Assembly (NCBI RefSeq): GCF_027924965.1
Contig: NZ_AP027056.1
Location: 186,001-250,000 of the forward strand
Source: Limnohabitans sp. TEGF004
Lineage (GTDB): Bacteria; Pseudomonadota; Gammaproteobacteria; Burkholderiales; Burkholderiaceae_C
Length of the DNA stretch: 64,000 nt
Direction: 5' to 3'
Shown here: one piece after another, positions 35,640 to 44,936 of the stretch
How the letters are laid out: each line of letters starts with the position of its first letter
How positions within the stretch are numbered: position 1 is the first letter of the stretch
Position numbers and translations under genes: made by a program
The notes under the pieces: model-generated
Databases searched by the model: none
What the model was told of the DNA's origin: nothing
Seen by the model: the letters and a program-made list of their open reading frames with translations, nothing else

Positions 35640-36761
35640 TTAGGCTTTCTTCGCGCCGAAGAAATGGTTGACAGCCATACGGCGGTTGATCACGGTGTCT
35701 TGTTCCCACTTCACTGCGCGCTGAGCGAAGGCTTTTTGTGAAGCCACGATCTCTTTGAACAATGGGTTTTCAGCAGACTTCTTCTCCACAATTTCAGACC
35801 ACAGCTTGAGCTGGTCTTGCAGCACAGAGTCAGGGGTCTTATAGAACTTGACTTTGTCTTTGTTTTGCAACTCAACGTAGTCTTTGGAGTAGCGGTCCAC
35901 GGCCTTCCAAGACATGTCAGCAGATGCGGCTTCGGTAGCGCCGGCAATCACAGCCTTCATCTTGGCTGGCAGTGCGTCGTACTTGGTCTTGTTGAACATG
36001 ATCTCGAATGTCTCAGCGCTTTGGTGGAAGCTTTGCAACATGCACACTTTCGACACATCGGGGAAGCCCAACAAACGGTCAGAGGTTGCGTTGTTGAATT
36101 CGGCACCGTCCAGCAAACCGCGGTCCATCGCTGGCACGATCTCGCCGCCTGGCAATGCGTTCACAGCAGCGCCCATGGCGGTGAACAAGTCAATGGCCAA
36201 ACCGTTGGTGCGGAACTTCAAGCCCTTGAAGTCAGCAGACTTGGTGATTGGCTTTTTGAACCAGCCCAAAGGTTGGGTCGACATAGGGCCGTACAAGAAC
36301 GATTGCACGTTGCCACCAATGGAGGCGTACAACTTGGCCAACAGCTCAGCGCCGCCGCCGTACTTGTGCCAGGCCAAGATCATGTTGGCATCCATGCCGA
36401 AGGCTGGGCCAGAGTTCCACAGCGCCAAAGCGTTTTGCTTACCGTAGTGGTAGCCCAACACGCCGTGACCGCCATCCAAAGTGCCTTTAGACACAGCTTC
36501 GAGCAAACCGAATGCTGGCACCACAGAACCTGCGGGCAACACTTCGATCTTCAAATCGCCACCGGTCATGTCGTTGACCTTCTTGGCGTAGTCGGTGGCG
36601 TACTCATGGAAGATGTCCTTGGCTGGCCAAGTGCTCTGCCAACGCATGTTGATAGGGCCGGTCTGGGCCACCACCATCGGTGCGGCGGCGACGCCAGCGG
36701 CAGCGGCAGCGGCGCCTTTGAGTACGTTACGACGTGCTGTTGTTTTTTTGATATCGGTCAT
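35640..36761 (-). CDS. TRAP transporter substrate-binding protein (TakP-like), Tat-exported
   Basis: A 373-residue periplasmic binding protein of the DctP superfamily. The signal has a twin-arginine motif (ARRNVLKG) followed by an Ala-rich hydrophobic core, so export by Tat is likely. KYGGGAELLAKLYAS, KGLKFRTNGLAIDL and GGEIVPAMDRGLLDGAEF resemble TakP proteins that bind 2-oxo acids; the ligand is inferred. ATG 36761 with AGGAGA upstream is preferred to ATG 36794. It leads the operon with dctQ and dctM. Confidence 0.86.
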   Translation of the reverse strand: MTDIKKTTARRNVLKGAAAAAAGVAAAPMVVAQTGPINMRWQSTWPAKDIFHEYATDYAKKVNDMTGGDLKIEVLPAGSVVPAFGLLEAVSKGTLDGGHGVLGYHYGKQNALALWNSGPAFGMDANMILAWHKYGGGAELLAKLYASIGGNVQSFLYGPMSTQPLGWFKKPITKSADFKGLKFRTNGLAIDLFTAMGAAVNALPGGEIVPAMDRGLLDGAEFNNATSDRLLGFPDVSKVCMLQSFHQSAETFEIMFNKTKYDALPAKMKAVIAGATEAASADMSWKAVDRYSKDYVELQNKDKVKFYKTPDSVLQDQLKLWSEIVEKKSAENPLFKEIVASQKAFAQRAVKWEQDTVINRRMAVNHFFGAKKA

Positions 36762-36936
36762 GAGGGGAAGTCTCCTAAGTTTTGTCAAAGACATGAATGG
36801 GAGTGGCGATTTTGATCGCTGCTATTCAAGTTAGCGCAAGGGTTTCCCCTCGTCTTGTCTTGAAATCGACGCGTCCATGTCTCCTTGGGGACGAGCCGCT
36901 TCTATACTGAGTGTTCATTTATTTCGCTTTATAAAT

Positions 36937-37338
36937 ATGAGCAACAACGAGCTGGGTTACGCGGGCGATATCAGCCCCGAAACCGCCAACGAATGGATGC
37001 AGTCTGGCGCGGCTGTGATGATTGACGTGCGTTCAGATGCCGAGCTCGCTTGGGTCGGTTTTGTGCCAGGCGCGGTGCCTGTTGCTTGGAAACAATGGCC
37101 AGGTATGGCCATGAACCCCGCCTTTGACGACGCGGTTCGTGCAGCCGCCAACGGCAAAAAAATTGTGCTGCTGTGCCGCAGTGGCGTGCGTTCAATTGCT
37201 GCGGCCAAACGCGCCACAGAGCTGGGCCTAGAGGCCTACAACATCCTCGAGGGCTTCGAGGGCGATGCCAATGCAAACGGCCATCGCGGCACCCAAGGTG
37301 GCTGGCGCATGCGCGGCTTGCCTTGGCGTCAAAACTAA
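36937..37338 (+). CDS. Rhodanese-like domain protein
   Basis: A 133-residue single-domain rhodanese. [20 protein letters not shown] is the family amino-terminal motif and [16 protein letters not shown] carries the active-site Cys in a six-residue loop, as in sulfurtransferases of GlpE/PspE type. It should transfer sulfane sulfur to an acceptor that cannot be named. ATG 36937 is chosen; an earlier ATG at 36877 adds unrelated residues. It is followed by coaX after 11 bases. Confidence 0.85.
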   Translation: MSNNELGYAGDISPETANEWMQSGAAVMIDVRSDAELAWVGFVPGAVPVAWKQWPGMAMNPAFDDAVRAAANGKKIVLLCRSGVRSIAAAKRATELGLEAYNILEGFEGDANANGHRGTQGGWRMRGLPWRQN

Positions 37339-37349
37339 TTCAAGCACCT

Positions 37350-38159
37350 ATGACATTCCTTGCACTCGACGTGGGCAACACACGCCTCAAGTGGGGCCTG
37401 TACGACAGCCCTGCGCCCGGCGCCAAACTGCTGGGCAGTGGCGCGGTGTTTTTAGAAAACATCGACCGATTGGCCGACGAAGACTGGCGCGAGTTGCCCG
37501 AGCCCACACACATGCTCGGCTGCATCGTGGCGGGTGAGGCGATTCGTCGTCGCGTCGAAGAGCAAATGGAGTTGTGGGACATCACCCCACACTGGGCCGT
37601 GTCGTCTGCCGCTGAAGCGGGCATGACCAATGGCTACGACCATCCCACGCGCCTAGGTGCAGACCGTTGGGTCGCCATGATTGGCGCACATGCGCGCATG
37701 TTGCAGCAAGTCAACGGTGCGGCGCCTAAGCCGATGGTGGTGGTGATGGTGGGCACGGCCGTGACGGTAGAAGCCATCGATGCCCATGGTAAATTTTTAG
37801 GCGGCCTCATCTTGCCTGGTCACGGCATCATGCTGCGTGCGTTGGAGTCGGGCACTGCAGGTCTGCGCGTGCCAACCGGTGAGGTGTGTGAGTTCCCCAC
37901 CAACACCAGCGACGCCCTTACCAGTGGCGGTACCTACGCCATTGCCGGCGCGGTTGAGCGCATGGTGCAGCACGTGCGCCAACACTGTGGTGCCGAGCCT
38001 GCGTGCTACATGACTGGTGGTGCGGGTTGGAAGATGGCACCCAGCATGTCGGTGCAGTTTGAGCTGGTCGACTCGCTCATCTTTGATGGCTTGTTGGAAA
38101 TCGCCAAACAGCGCTTAGACCACCCCACGCCCTTGTGGCCCTCGCGCTCGCTCTTTTGA
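37350..38159 (+). CDS. coaX: Type III pantothenate kinase
   Basis: A 269-residue cytosolic enzyme that phosphorylates pantothenate in the first step of CoA synthesis, needs a monovalent cation and is not inhibited by Co[17 protein letters not shown] is the ATP-binding motif, [12 protein letters not shown] carries the catalytic Asp, [10 protein letters not shown] is the second phosphate motif, and [15 protein letters not shown] is conserved. The gene lies 11 bases after the rhodanese gene, and ATG 37350 gives the normal family start; an upstream ATG at 37173 would overlap the rhodanese gene heavily. coaX is often the only pantothenate kinase in these bacteria. Confidence 0.93.
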   Translation: MTFLALDVGNTRLKWGLYDSPAPGAKLLGSGAVFLENIDRLADEDWRELPEPTHMLGCIVAGEAIRRRVEEQMELWDITPHWAVSSAAEAGMTNGYDHPTRLGADRWVAMIGAHARMLQQVNGAAPKPMVVVMVGTAVTVEAIDAHGKFLGGLILPGHGIMLRALESGTAGLRVPTGEVCEFPTNTSDALTSGGTYAIAGAVERMVQHVRQHCGAEPACYMTGGAGWKMAPSMSVQFELVDSLIFDGLLEIAKQRLDHPTPLWPSRSLF

Positions 38160-38233
38160 TCTTGCGCTTCTGACATTTTTTACGGGATAGCCCTTCGTGA
38201 CATAGGGCCAGCGCAGCAGCTAGACTCAAAGCC

Positions 38234-39418
38234 ATGAAAGTCCTTGATTCACTCACCAAGCAAGCTTCCTCCATCGCGGCCATTCGCCGCGACATTCACG
38301 CCCACCCCGAGCTGTGTTTTGAAGAAATTCGCACGGCCGATTTGGTGGCGCAAAAGCTCACTGAGTGGGGCATCCCCATCCACCGAGGCATGGGCAAAAC
38401 GGGTGTGGTGGGCATCTTGAAATGCGGCACGGGTGACCGTGCCATTGGCCTGCGCGCCGACATGGATGCATTGCCCATGCAAGAGTTCAACCAATTCGCC
38501 CACGCCAGCCAACACGCGGGCAAGATGCACGCCTGCGGCCACGACGGCCATGTGGCCATGCTCTTGGCGGCGGCGCAATATTTATCCAAGCACCAAGACT
38601 TTGACGGCACGGTGTACTTCATCTTCCAACCCGCCGAAGAGGGCGGTGGCGGTGCCCGCGAAATGATGCGCGATGGCTTGTTCGACAAATTCCCCATGCA
38701 AGCCGTCTACGGCATGCACAACTGGCCCGGCCTCAAAGAAGGGCAGTTCGCGTTGAGCGCTGGCCCTGTGATGGCGTCGAGCAACGAATTCAAAATCACC
38801 ATCCACGGCAAAGGCTGTCACGCAGCATTGCCTCACAACGGCATCGACCCCGTGGTTATTGCTTGCCAAATGGTGCAAGCCTTTCAAACCATCATCAGCC
38901 GCAACAAAAAACCAGTCGATGCGGGCGTGATTTCGGTCACCATGATCAACGCAGGTGAAGCCACCAACGTGGTGCCCGACAGCTGCGAGTTGCAAGGCAC
39001 AGTCCGTACATTCAGCTTGGAAGTGCTCGACATGATCGAGCAGCGTATGCGCGACCTGGCTGCACACACCAGCGCCGCCTTTGGTGCCACTTGCACCTTT
39101 GAGTTTGAACGCAACTACCCACCCACCATCAACCACCCAGCCGAAGCCAACTTTGCGCGTGAGGTGATGGCCGACATCGTGGGAGCGGACAACGTGCTGG
39201 GCCAAGAACCCACCATGGGCGCAGAAGACTTCTCATACATGCTGCAAGCCAAACCCGGAGCGTATTGCTTCATCGGCAATGGTGACGGTGTGCACCGCGA
39301 AATCGGCCACGGCGAAGGCCCATGCACCTTGCACAACCCCAACTACGACTTCAACGACGCACTCATCCCCTTGGGCGCCACCTATTGGGTCAAACTCGTT
39401 GAGGCTTCGCTGCGCTAA
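38234..39418 (+). CDS. M20 family amidohydrolase (hippurate hydrolase-like)
   Basis: A 394-residue metal-dependent amidohydrolase of the M20D group, cutting N-acyl amino acids such as hippurate. RRDIHAHPELCFEE, GLRADMDALPMQE, HACGHDGHVAMLLAAA (metal-ligand Cys and His), QPAEEGGGGAREM (catalytic Glu pair) and PTMGAEDFSYM are visible in order. No signal peptide, so cytosolic. The exact substrate is not readable. It stands alone between coaX and a REP-like element. Confidence 0.88.
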   Translation: MKVLDSLTKQASSIAAIRRDIHAHPELCFEEIRTADLVAQKLTEWGIPIHRGMGKTGVVGILKCGTGDRAIGLRADMDALPMQEFNQFAHASQHAGKMHACGHDGHVAMLLAAAQYLSKHQDFDGTVYFIFQPAEEGGGGAREMMRDGLFDKFPMQAVYGMHNWPGLKEGQFALSAGPVMASSNEFKITIHGKGCHAALPHNGIDPVVIACQMVQAFQTIISRNKKPVDAGVISVTMINAGEATNVVPDSCELQGTVRTFSLEVLDMIEQRMRDLAAHTSAAFGATCTFEFERNYPPTINHPAEANFAREVMADIVGADNVLGQEPTMGAEDFSYMLQAKPGAYCFIGNGDGVHREIGHGEGPCTLHNPNYDFNDALIPLGATYWVKLVEASLR

Positions 39419-39424
39419 GTTTCT

Positions 39425-39445
39425 AATCGGGGTCAGAACCCAATT
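39425..39445. repeat. REP-like element remnant (GGGGTCAGAACCC type)
   Basis: The sequence ATCGGGGTCAGAACCCAATT lies right after the amidohydrolase stop. I recall such GGGGTCAGA-containing elements near RAYT (REP-associated tyrosine transposase) genes in betaproteobacteria. GGGtcagaaCCC gives a short dyad. No transposase is present here, so this would be a single dispersed copy. Confidence 0.45.
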
Positions 39446-39478
39446 ATTTAACTCACATGGGCTGTGAGTTTTTGGGGC

Positions 39479-40126
39479 TTAATAAGCAGACAGCAGCGCG
39501 TTCAAGTGCTCTTTGTGCTCCGCCGTTGCATAAGGCAGCAATAAACCCAACACACTCTTTGCCCCGCGTAGCAGCGATGCTTGCGCGCTCTCGGGTTCTA
39601 GCGCATGGCGCGGGTTGCGCACGTATTCGTAGCTCAGCCACCAAGTCAGCATCACCACCATGTGCGTGGCGGTGGCTTCGCGTTCCGACACCGTCATGGC
39701 CAGCGCGCCATCGTGCTCTAAGCTATCCAGCAGCGTGCGAAACGCTGTGGTCTTGTGCAACAGCGCGTCTTTGATGTGCGTTTCAAGCTTACGGTTCTTG
39801 CTCAGCAAGTCGTTCAAATCGCGGTACAAAAAGCGGTATTGCCACACCAGCTCAAACAAGGTGTGCATGAAAAACCAAGCGTCTTCCACATCGTGCACGC
39901 CGGGCGCTGCGTCTAGCAGTTCATCCAGCGCCGCCTCGTATCGGTTGAACAGCGCCGTGACCAACTCCTCTTTGGCAGGGTAGTGGTAGTACAGATTGCC
40001 GGGGCTGATGTTGAGTTCTGACGAGATCAATGTGGTCGACACATTGGGCTCGCCAAAGCGGTTGAAGAGGTCGAGCGTGACCTCTAATATCCGCTCTGCG
40101 GTACGGCGTGGCGCTTTTTTTGCCAT
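39479..40126 (-). CDS. TetR-family transcription regulator
   Basis: A 215-residue regulator. The amino-terminal helix-turn-helix (ILEVTLDLFNRFGEPNVSTTLISSELNIS, then GNLYYHYPAKEELV) is typical of TetR; the remaining helical domain binds an unknown ligand. ATG 40126 is preferred to TTG 40129. It starts 3 bases after the phasin stop, so the two genes form one operon and the regulator may act in polyhydroxyalkanoate metabolism. Confidence 0.86.
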   Translation of the reverse strand: MAKKAPRRTAERILEVTLDLFNRFGEPNVSTTLISSELNISPGNLYYHYPAKEELVTALFNRYEAALDELLDAAPGVHDVEDAWFFMHTLFELVWQYRFLYRDLNDLLSKNRKLETHIKDALLHKTTAFRTLLDSLEHDGALAMTVSEREATATHMVVMLTWWLSYEYVRNPRHALEPESAQASLLRGAKSVLGLLLPYATAEHKEHLNALLSAY

Positions 40127-40129
40127 CAA

Positions 40130-40603
40130 TTATTTCTTGGCTGTTTTCTTAGCTGGCGCTTTCTTCGCGGCAGTTTTAGTGGCGGGCTTGGCTGCAGTCT
40201 TTGTCGCGGCTTTGGGCTTCACACCCAGTTGCGCTTCCAGCGCAGCCACACGCGCATGCAGCGCTTGCAATTCAGCGGCTGATGGCACGCCCAAAGCATG
40301 CATGGCCTTGGCCACCCGCTCTTCAAAAATACCTTCTAGCTTGCCCCATTGGCCTGTGGCGCGTTCGCTCAGTGTGTGGGCTGCTTGCTGGGCTTTCTGT
40401 GTGGCCTCGGCCAGCTTTTCTTCGGCCGTGGTGTGCACCTTGCGTTGCATGGTGATGCCGTCGCTCACCAATTTTTCAAACGCTTTGGTACCGTCTTGTT
40501 GAGCCTTGGCAAATGCGCCCAAGCCAGCCAGCCAAATTTGTTGGGCTTGCTCTTTCACGTTGTCAGACATCGCAGCGGGATCAAACGGATTTTTGGTAGA
40601 CAT
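40130..40603 (-). CDS. Phasin-family protein with histone-like tail
   Basis: A 157-residue protein that coats polyhydroxyalkanoate granules. The phasin domain (about 15-100) includes QIWLAGLGAFAKAQQDG and a long amphipathic coiled-coil stretch; a short leucine-rich segment (AELQALHARVAALEAQLG) may trimerise as in PhaF. The last 30 residues are Lys/Ala/Pro repeats (KTAAKPATKTAAKKAP), a PhaF-like tail that can bind DNA. This suggests a granule-to-nucleoid tether; the tail's role is by family analogy. Confidence 0.84.
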   Translation of the reverse strand: MSTKNPFDPAAMSDNVKEQAQQIWLAGLGAFAKAQQDGTKAFEKLVSDGITMQRKVHTTAEEKLAEATQKAQQAAHTLSERATGQWGKLEGIFEERVAKAMHALGVPSAAELQALHARVAALEAQLGVKPKAATKTAAKPATKTAAKKAPAKKTAKK

Positions 40604-40693
40604 GTGGGCACACTTTCAAACAAAACATAAAACCGCACTTTAACGCCGAGTGCAGCCAAACACCACATGAAGTTTAGTTAGACTTCTCTAACA

Positions 40694-41203
40694 ATGAGTA
40701 GCGAAAAACCCGAGACAACCCACCAAGCTTGGTACGTGGTCCACACCAAGCCTCGCCAAGAAGCCCGAGCCCTTGAAAACCTGCAAAACCAAGGCTTCAA
40801 TTGCTTCTTGCCCACCATGCAGGTGCAAAAACTGCGCAACCAAAAAGTGCAGACCATCACCGAGCCCATGTTCAGCCGCTATCTGTTCATTCAGCTCGAT
40901 GACCAAACCCAAAACTGGGGCCCCATTCGATCAACTTTAGGTGTGAGCAAGCTGGTCAGCTTTGGCCCTCAGCCCGCCAAGGTCCCGCCCGAGTTCATCG
41001 CGTTTTTAAAAGAAGCGCCGCCCGAAACTCTAGAGCGCATGTTTGCCCCCGGCGACAGCGTGCAAGTGGCCAGCGGCCCGCTGCAAGGCCTAGAAGGCAA
41101 ATACATCGCCCACGATGGCGAAACCCGCGCCTTTGTGTTGGTCGACTTACTCGGCCAGCCGCAAAAGCTGCGCATGGCGGTCGAGAGCCTACGTGTGGTC
41201 TAG
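40694..41203 (+). CDS. rfaH: Transcription antiterminator RfaH
   Basis: A 169-residue NusG paralogue that loads on RNA polymerase paused at ops sites and prevents termination in long surface-polysaccharide operons. AWYVVHTKPRQEARALENL is the NGN domain start; TLGVSKLVSFGPQPAKVP matches the RfaH-specific stretch (E. coli has RGVSHFVRFGASPAIVP) and not NusG. The carboxy KOW domain begins near PGDSVQVASGPLQGLEG. It stands 3.7 kb upstream of a perfect ops element and just before manC. Confidence 0.9.
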   Translation: MSSEKPETTHQAWYVVHTKPRQEARALENLQNQGFNCFLPTMQVQKLRNQKVQTITEPMFSRYLFIQLDDQTQNWGPIRSTLGVSKLVSFGPQPAKVPPEFIAFLKEAPPETLERMFAPGDSVQVASGPLQGLEGKYIAHDGETRAFVLVDLLGQPQKLRMAVESLRVV

Positions 41204-41224
41204 CTTCAAAGCGATAATTCTTAT

Positions 41225-42685
41225 ATGCATCAAATAGTTCCGGTTATTCTTTGTGGCGGCTCTGGCACACGCCTGTGGCCTCTGTCCCGCGCCGGTTTCC
41301 CAAAACAGTTTTTGGTTTTGTCGGGCACCACCAGCTTGTTTCAGCAAGCGGTTGAGCGCGTCAACCAATTGGGCGCTGCAGACATCACGGTAGGCAACAC
41401 CTTGGTGGTCACCAACGAAGAACACCGTTTTTTATCGCTAGAGCAACTGCGCGAAATCAAGGGTGTCAATGCCACCCTGTTGCTAGAGCCCACAGGCCGC
41501 AACACGGCCCCCGCACTCACATTGGCCGCATTGCAAGCCACCGAAGGTGGGCAAGACCCCATTTTGGTGGTCACCCCCGCCGACCAAACCGTGCAAAACC
41601 CTGCAGCGTTTCAACAGGCGTTGCAGCAAAGCATTCGTGCCGCAGCAGAAGGCGGCATCGTTATCTTGGGCATCACCCCAGACAAGCCCGAAACGGGCTA
41701 CGGCTACATCCAACAGTCCGGCACAGCGGGTGTGCATGGCGAATACACCGTAGCCCAGTTTGCCGAAAAGCCCAGCTTAGAAGTGGCCAAAGCTTATTTG
41801 GCAGGTGGCCAACACACGTGGAACAGTGGCATGTTTGTGCTGCGTGCCAGCACGTGGCTAAATGCCTTGCAGCACTTCCGCTCCGATATCGCCACGGCTA
41901 CACAAACGGCGTGGCAAAGCAAAACCATAGACACACCTTTCGTGCGCCCCAACAAAGAAGCCTTCACCCAAGTGCCTTCTGAGTCGGTTGATTACGCCGT
42001 CATGGAGAAGTGCCCCGGCTCTAGCTTTCCCATCCACATGGTGCCGCTAGACGCTGGCTGGAACGACCTTGGCGCGTGGGATGCCGTGTGGCAAGTTAAC
42101 CAAGACGGCCACCAAGACGCCCAAGGCAACGTGGTGCAGGGCGATGCTTTGCTGGCTGACACATCCAACACTTTCATCCATGCCAGCAGCCGTCTTGTGG
42201 GCACGGTGGGCGTGAGCAACCTCATCGTGGTCGAAACGGCAGATGCTGTGCTGGTAGCAGACCGCTCGAAAAGTCAAAACGTCAAAAAACTCGTGCAACA
42301 GCTCGAAGCCAACAAGCGCGAAGAGCTGTCCTTGCACCGCAAAGTGCACCGTCCTTGGGGCTGGTACGACAGCATCGACGAAGCTGAGCGCTTCAAAGTC
42401 AAGCGCATCCAAGTCAAACCCGGCGCAAGCCTGAGTTTGCAAAAACACCACCACCGTGCAGAGCACTGGATTGTGGTCAAGGGCACGGCCGAGGTCACAT
42501 GTGGCGACAAGGTCACCTTGTTGGGTGAAAACCAATCCACCTACATTCCCTTGGGCGAAGTGCACCGCTTGGCCAACCCCGGCAGCATTCCTTTGGAAAT
42601 TATCGAAGTTCAATCGGGCAGCTATTTGGGTGAAGACGACATTGTGCGTTTTGAAGATACCTACGGACGTTCAGACAACAAATGA
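41225..42685 (+). CDS. manC: Mannose-1-phosphate guanylyltransferase / mannose-6-phosphate isomerase
   Basis: A 486-residue bifunctional type II enzyme that makes GDP-mannose. The amino domain has the nucleotidyltransferase motif [21 protein letters not shown] and the FAEKPS stretch; the carboxy cupin domain has [30 protein letters not shown] and [12 protein letters not shown] (metal-binding His and Glu). The product feeds gmd and fcl, which follow. The stop overlaps fcl by 4 bases. It lies 21 bases after rfaH. Confidence 0.94.
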   Translation: MHQIVPVILCGGSGTRLWPLSRAGFPKQFLVLSGTTSLFQQAVERVNQLGAADITVGNTLVVTNEEHRFLSLEQLREIKGVNATLLLEPTGRNTAPALTLAALQATEGGQDPILVVTPADQTVQNPAAFQQALQQSIRAAAEGGIVILGITPDKPETGYGYIQQSGTAGVHGEYTVAQFAEKPSLEVAKAYLAGGQHTWNSGMFVLRASTWLNALQHFRSDIATATQTAWQSKTIDTPFVRPNKEAFTQVPSESVDYAVMEKCPGSSFPIHMVPLDAGWNDLGAWDAVWQVNQDGHQDAQGNVVQGDALLADTSNTFIHASSRLVGTVGVSNLIVVETADAVLVADRSKSQNVKKLVQQLEANKREELSLHRKVHRPWGWYDSIDEAERFKVKRIQVKPGASLSLQKHHHRAEHWIVVKGTAEVTCGDKVTLLGENQSTYIPLGEVHRLANPGSIPLEIIEVQSGSYLGEDDIVRFEDTYGRSDNK

Positions 42686-43650
42686 CAAACCAAAAAATCT
42701 ACGTTGCAGGCCATCGTGGCATGGTGGGTTCGGCCATCGTGCGCCACTTGCTGGCGCAGGGTGTGGCGCAAAGCCAAATCGTCACCCGCACGCATGCCGA
42801 GCTAGACCTGACCAACCAAGCTGCAGTGCAAGCGTTCTTCGCCACAGAAAAACCCACTCATGTGTATCTGGCTGCTGCCAAAGTTGGCGGCATTCATGCC
42901 AACAACGTTTACCCCGCCGACTTCATCTACCAAAACCTCATGATGCAAGCCAACGTCATTGAGGCTGCATTTCAAAATGGCGTGCAAAAGCTGTTGTTCT
43001 TAGGCTCCAGCTGCATCTACCCACGCATGGCACAGCAGCCCATGCGTGAAGACGCGTTGCTCACTGGCACGCTAGAGCCAACGAATGAGCCCTACGCCAT
43101 TGCCAAAATTGCCGGCATCAAGCTGTGCGAAAGCTACAACCGCCAATACAGCGCAAGCCACGGCGTGGACTACCGCAGCGTCATGCCTACCAACCTGTAC
43201 GGCCCGGGTGACAACTATCACCCCGAAAACAGCCACGTCATTCCTGCGCTCATTCGCCGCTTCCACGAGGCCAAGCTGGCCAATGCCCCCAGCGTGGCCA
43301 TTTGGGGCACAGGCACACCGCGCCGAGAGTTTTTGTATGTAGACGACATGGCCGCAGCCAGTGTGCACGTCATGCAGCTGCCCAAAGCCACCTATGACCA
43401 GCACACCACGCCCATGCAAAGTCACATCAACGTGGGCAGCGGGTCGGATGTGACCATTGCCGAAGTGGCGCAAACCATCGCCCAAACCGTGGGCTATGCA
43501 GGCCAGATCGAGTTCGACACATCCAAGCCTGATGGCGCTCCACGCAAGTGGATGGACAGCTCGCGCCTCAATGCCCTAGGCTGGCAAACCAAGGTAGATT
43601 TACAACATGGCCTCGCTGCCGCTTATCAAGATTTTGTGAGCAAACTATGA
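42682..43650 (+). CDS. fcl: GDP-L-fucose synthase
   Basis: A 322-residue extended SDR that epimerises and reduces GDP-4-keto-6-deoxymannose to GDP-L-fucose with [19 protein letters not shown] is the Rossmann motif; [14 protein letters not shown] carries the catalytic Ser and [11 protein letters not shown] the Y-x3-K pair; [18 protein letters not shown] is a family hallmark. Start and stop overlap manC and gmd by 4 bases each (ATGA), so the three are tightly coupled, in the less usual order fcl before gmd. Confidence 0.94.
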   Translation: MTNQKIYVAGHRGMVGSAIVRHLLAQGVAQSQIVTRTHAELDLTNQAAVQAFFATEKPTHVYLAAAKVGGIHANNVYPADFIYQNLMMQANVIEAAFQNGVQKLLFLGSSCIYPRMAQQPMREDALLTGTLEPTNEPYAIAKIAGIKLCESYNRQYSASHGVDYRSVMPTNLYGPGDNYHPENSHVIPALIRRFHEAKLANAPSVAIWGTGTPRREFLYVDDMAAASVHVMQLPKATYDQHTTPMQSHINVGSGSDVTIAEVAQTIAQTVGYAGQIEFDTSKPDGAPRKWMDSSRLNALGWQTKVDLQHGLAAAYQDFVSKL

Positions 43651-44780
43651 CCCAACAACACCAACCCAAAGTAGCCCTTATCACGGGCATCACAGGCCAA
43701 GACGGTTCGTACCTTGCTGAGTTCTTGCTAGAGAAGGGCTACATCGTTCACGGCATCAAGCGCCGTGCGTCGCTGTTCAACACCCAGCGCATCGACCACA
43801 TCTACCAAGACCCGCACATCGAGCACGCCAACTTCAAGCTGCATTACGGCGACCTGAGCGACACCAGCAACCTCATCCGCATCGTGCAAGAAACACAGCC
43901 GGATGAAATCTATAACCTCGGCGCACAAAGCCATGTGGCCGTGTCATTCGAGTCGCCTGAATACACCGCCGATGTAGACGGCATTGGTACCCTGCGCCTG
44001 CTAGAAGCTATTCGTATTTTGGGTTTGGAAAAGAAAACACGCTTCTACCAAGCCAGTACTTCTGAGTTGTATGGCTTGGTGCAAGAAATCCCGCAAAAAG
44101 AAACCACGCCTTTCTACCCACGCAGCCCTTACGCTGTGGCCAAGATGTATGCGTATTGGATCGTGGTCAACTACCGCGAAGCCTATGGCATGTATGCCTG
44201 TAACGGCATCTTGTTTAACCACGAAAGCCCACGCCGTGGCGAAACCTTTGTCACCCGCAAAATCACCCGTGGTTTGGCCAACATCGCCCAAGGCCTAGAG
44301 CAATGTCTGTACATGGGCAACCTAGATGCCCTGCGCGATTGGGGCCATGCCAAAGACTACGTGCGCATGCAATGGATGATGTTGCAACAGCAAAAAGCTG
44401 ACGACTTTGTCATCGCCACAGGCGTGCAATACAGCGTGCGCCAGTTCATTCAATGGAGCGCCGAAGAGTTGGGCGTCACGTTGAAGTTTGAAGGAAAAGG
44501 CGTGGATGAGACCGCCACTGTTGCCGCTATCAAGGGCGACAAAGCCCCAGGCCTCAAGGTGGGCGACGTGGTGGTCAAGATCGACCCCCGCTATTTCCGT
44601 CCCACAGAGGTAGAAACCTTGCTGGGTGACCCATCCAAAGCCAAAGCCAAGCTGGGTTGGACACCAGAAATCACCGTGCAGCAAATGTGCGCTGAAATGG
44701 TGGCTACTGATTTAGAAGAAGCCAAAAAGCATGCGCTGCTCAAAAAGCACGGCTACAACCTCAATGTGAGCGTTGAATAG
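43647..44780 (+). CDS. gmd: GDP-mannose 4,6-dehydratase
   Basis: A 377-residue NADP-dependent dehydratase. [19 protein letters not shown] is the nucleotide-binding motif; [13 protein letters not shown] holds the catalytic Thr/Ser-x-Glu and [14 protein letters not shown] the Y-x3-K pair; [17 protein letters not shown] is diagnostic. ATG 43647 overlaps the fcl stop. Together with manC and fcl it supplies GDP-L-fucose (and GDP-4-keto-6-deoxymannose) for the O-antigen. The gene ends just before the AT-rich ops leader. Confidence 0.95.
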   Translation: MTQQHQPKVALITGITGQDGSYLAEFLLEKGYIVHGIKRRASLFNTQRIDHIYQDPHIEHANFKLHYGDLSDTSNLIRIVQETQPDEIYNLGAQSHVAVSFESPEYTADVDGIGTLRLLEAIRILGLEKKTRFYQASTSELYGLVQEIPQKETTPFYPRSPYAVAKMYAYWIVVNYREAYGMYACNGILFNHESPRRGETFVTRKITRGLANIAQGLEQCLYMGNLDALRDWGHAKDYVRMQWMMLQQQKADDFVIATGVQYSVRQFIQWSAEELGVTLKFEGKGVDETATVAAIKGDKAPGLKVGDVVVKIDPRYFRPTEVETLLGDPSKAKAKLGWTPEITVQQMCAEMVATDLEEAKKHALLKKHGYNLNVSVE

Positions 44781-44846
44781 CTGCGTTTTGATAAATATTT
44801 CTTTTCATGTAATAGATAAGAATTATTTTAAGTTGTGTAATAGGTG

Positions 44847-44874
44847 TTGCATAAAGATATTTGTCTGATAATCA
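44847..44874 (+). promoter_or_regulatory. Candidate promoter of the uppS-to-waaL operon
   Basis: TTGCAT at 44847-44852 and TAATCA at 44869-44874, spaced by 16 bases, lie in a strongly AT-rich leader. Transcription would start near 44882, placing the ops site in the first tens of bases of the RNA, where it must be to recruit RfaH. The boxes are only a moderate match to sigma-70. Confidence 0.4.
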
Positions 44875-44897
44875 TAGGCTTTGCTTTTGAGTGAAAA

Positions 44898-44909
44898 GGC
44901 GGTAGCGTG
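44898..44909 (+). promoter_or_regulatory. ops element (RfaH recruitment site)
   Basis: GGCGGTAGCGTG matches the 12-base E. coli ops sequence exactly, and the next base (C) also agrees. It is on the coding strand, 28 bases before the uppS start, in the leader of the long polysaccharide operon. ops pauses RNA polymerase and exposes the non-template strand to RfaH, which is encoded at 40694-41203. Confidence 0.92.
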
Positions 44910-44936
44910 CCTGTAACGCTTTTGAGTCTGTAAGTC

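Noticed and set aside
35817..36815. A 332-codon open frame on the plus strand opposite the TRAP binding-protein gene
   Set aside because: Same antisense codon effect; no ribosome-binding site, domain or composition typical of a protein.
44781..44897. AT-rich leader before uppS as a small gene or riboswitch
   Set aside because: No open frame with a ribosome-binding site and no known aptamer pattern; it is better explained as a promoter and ops leader.
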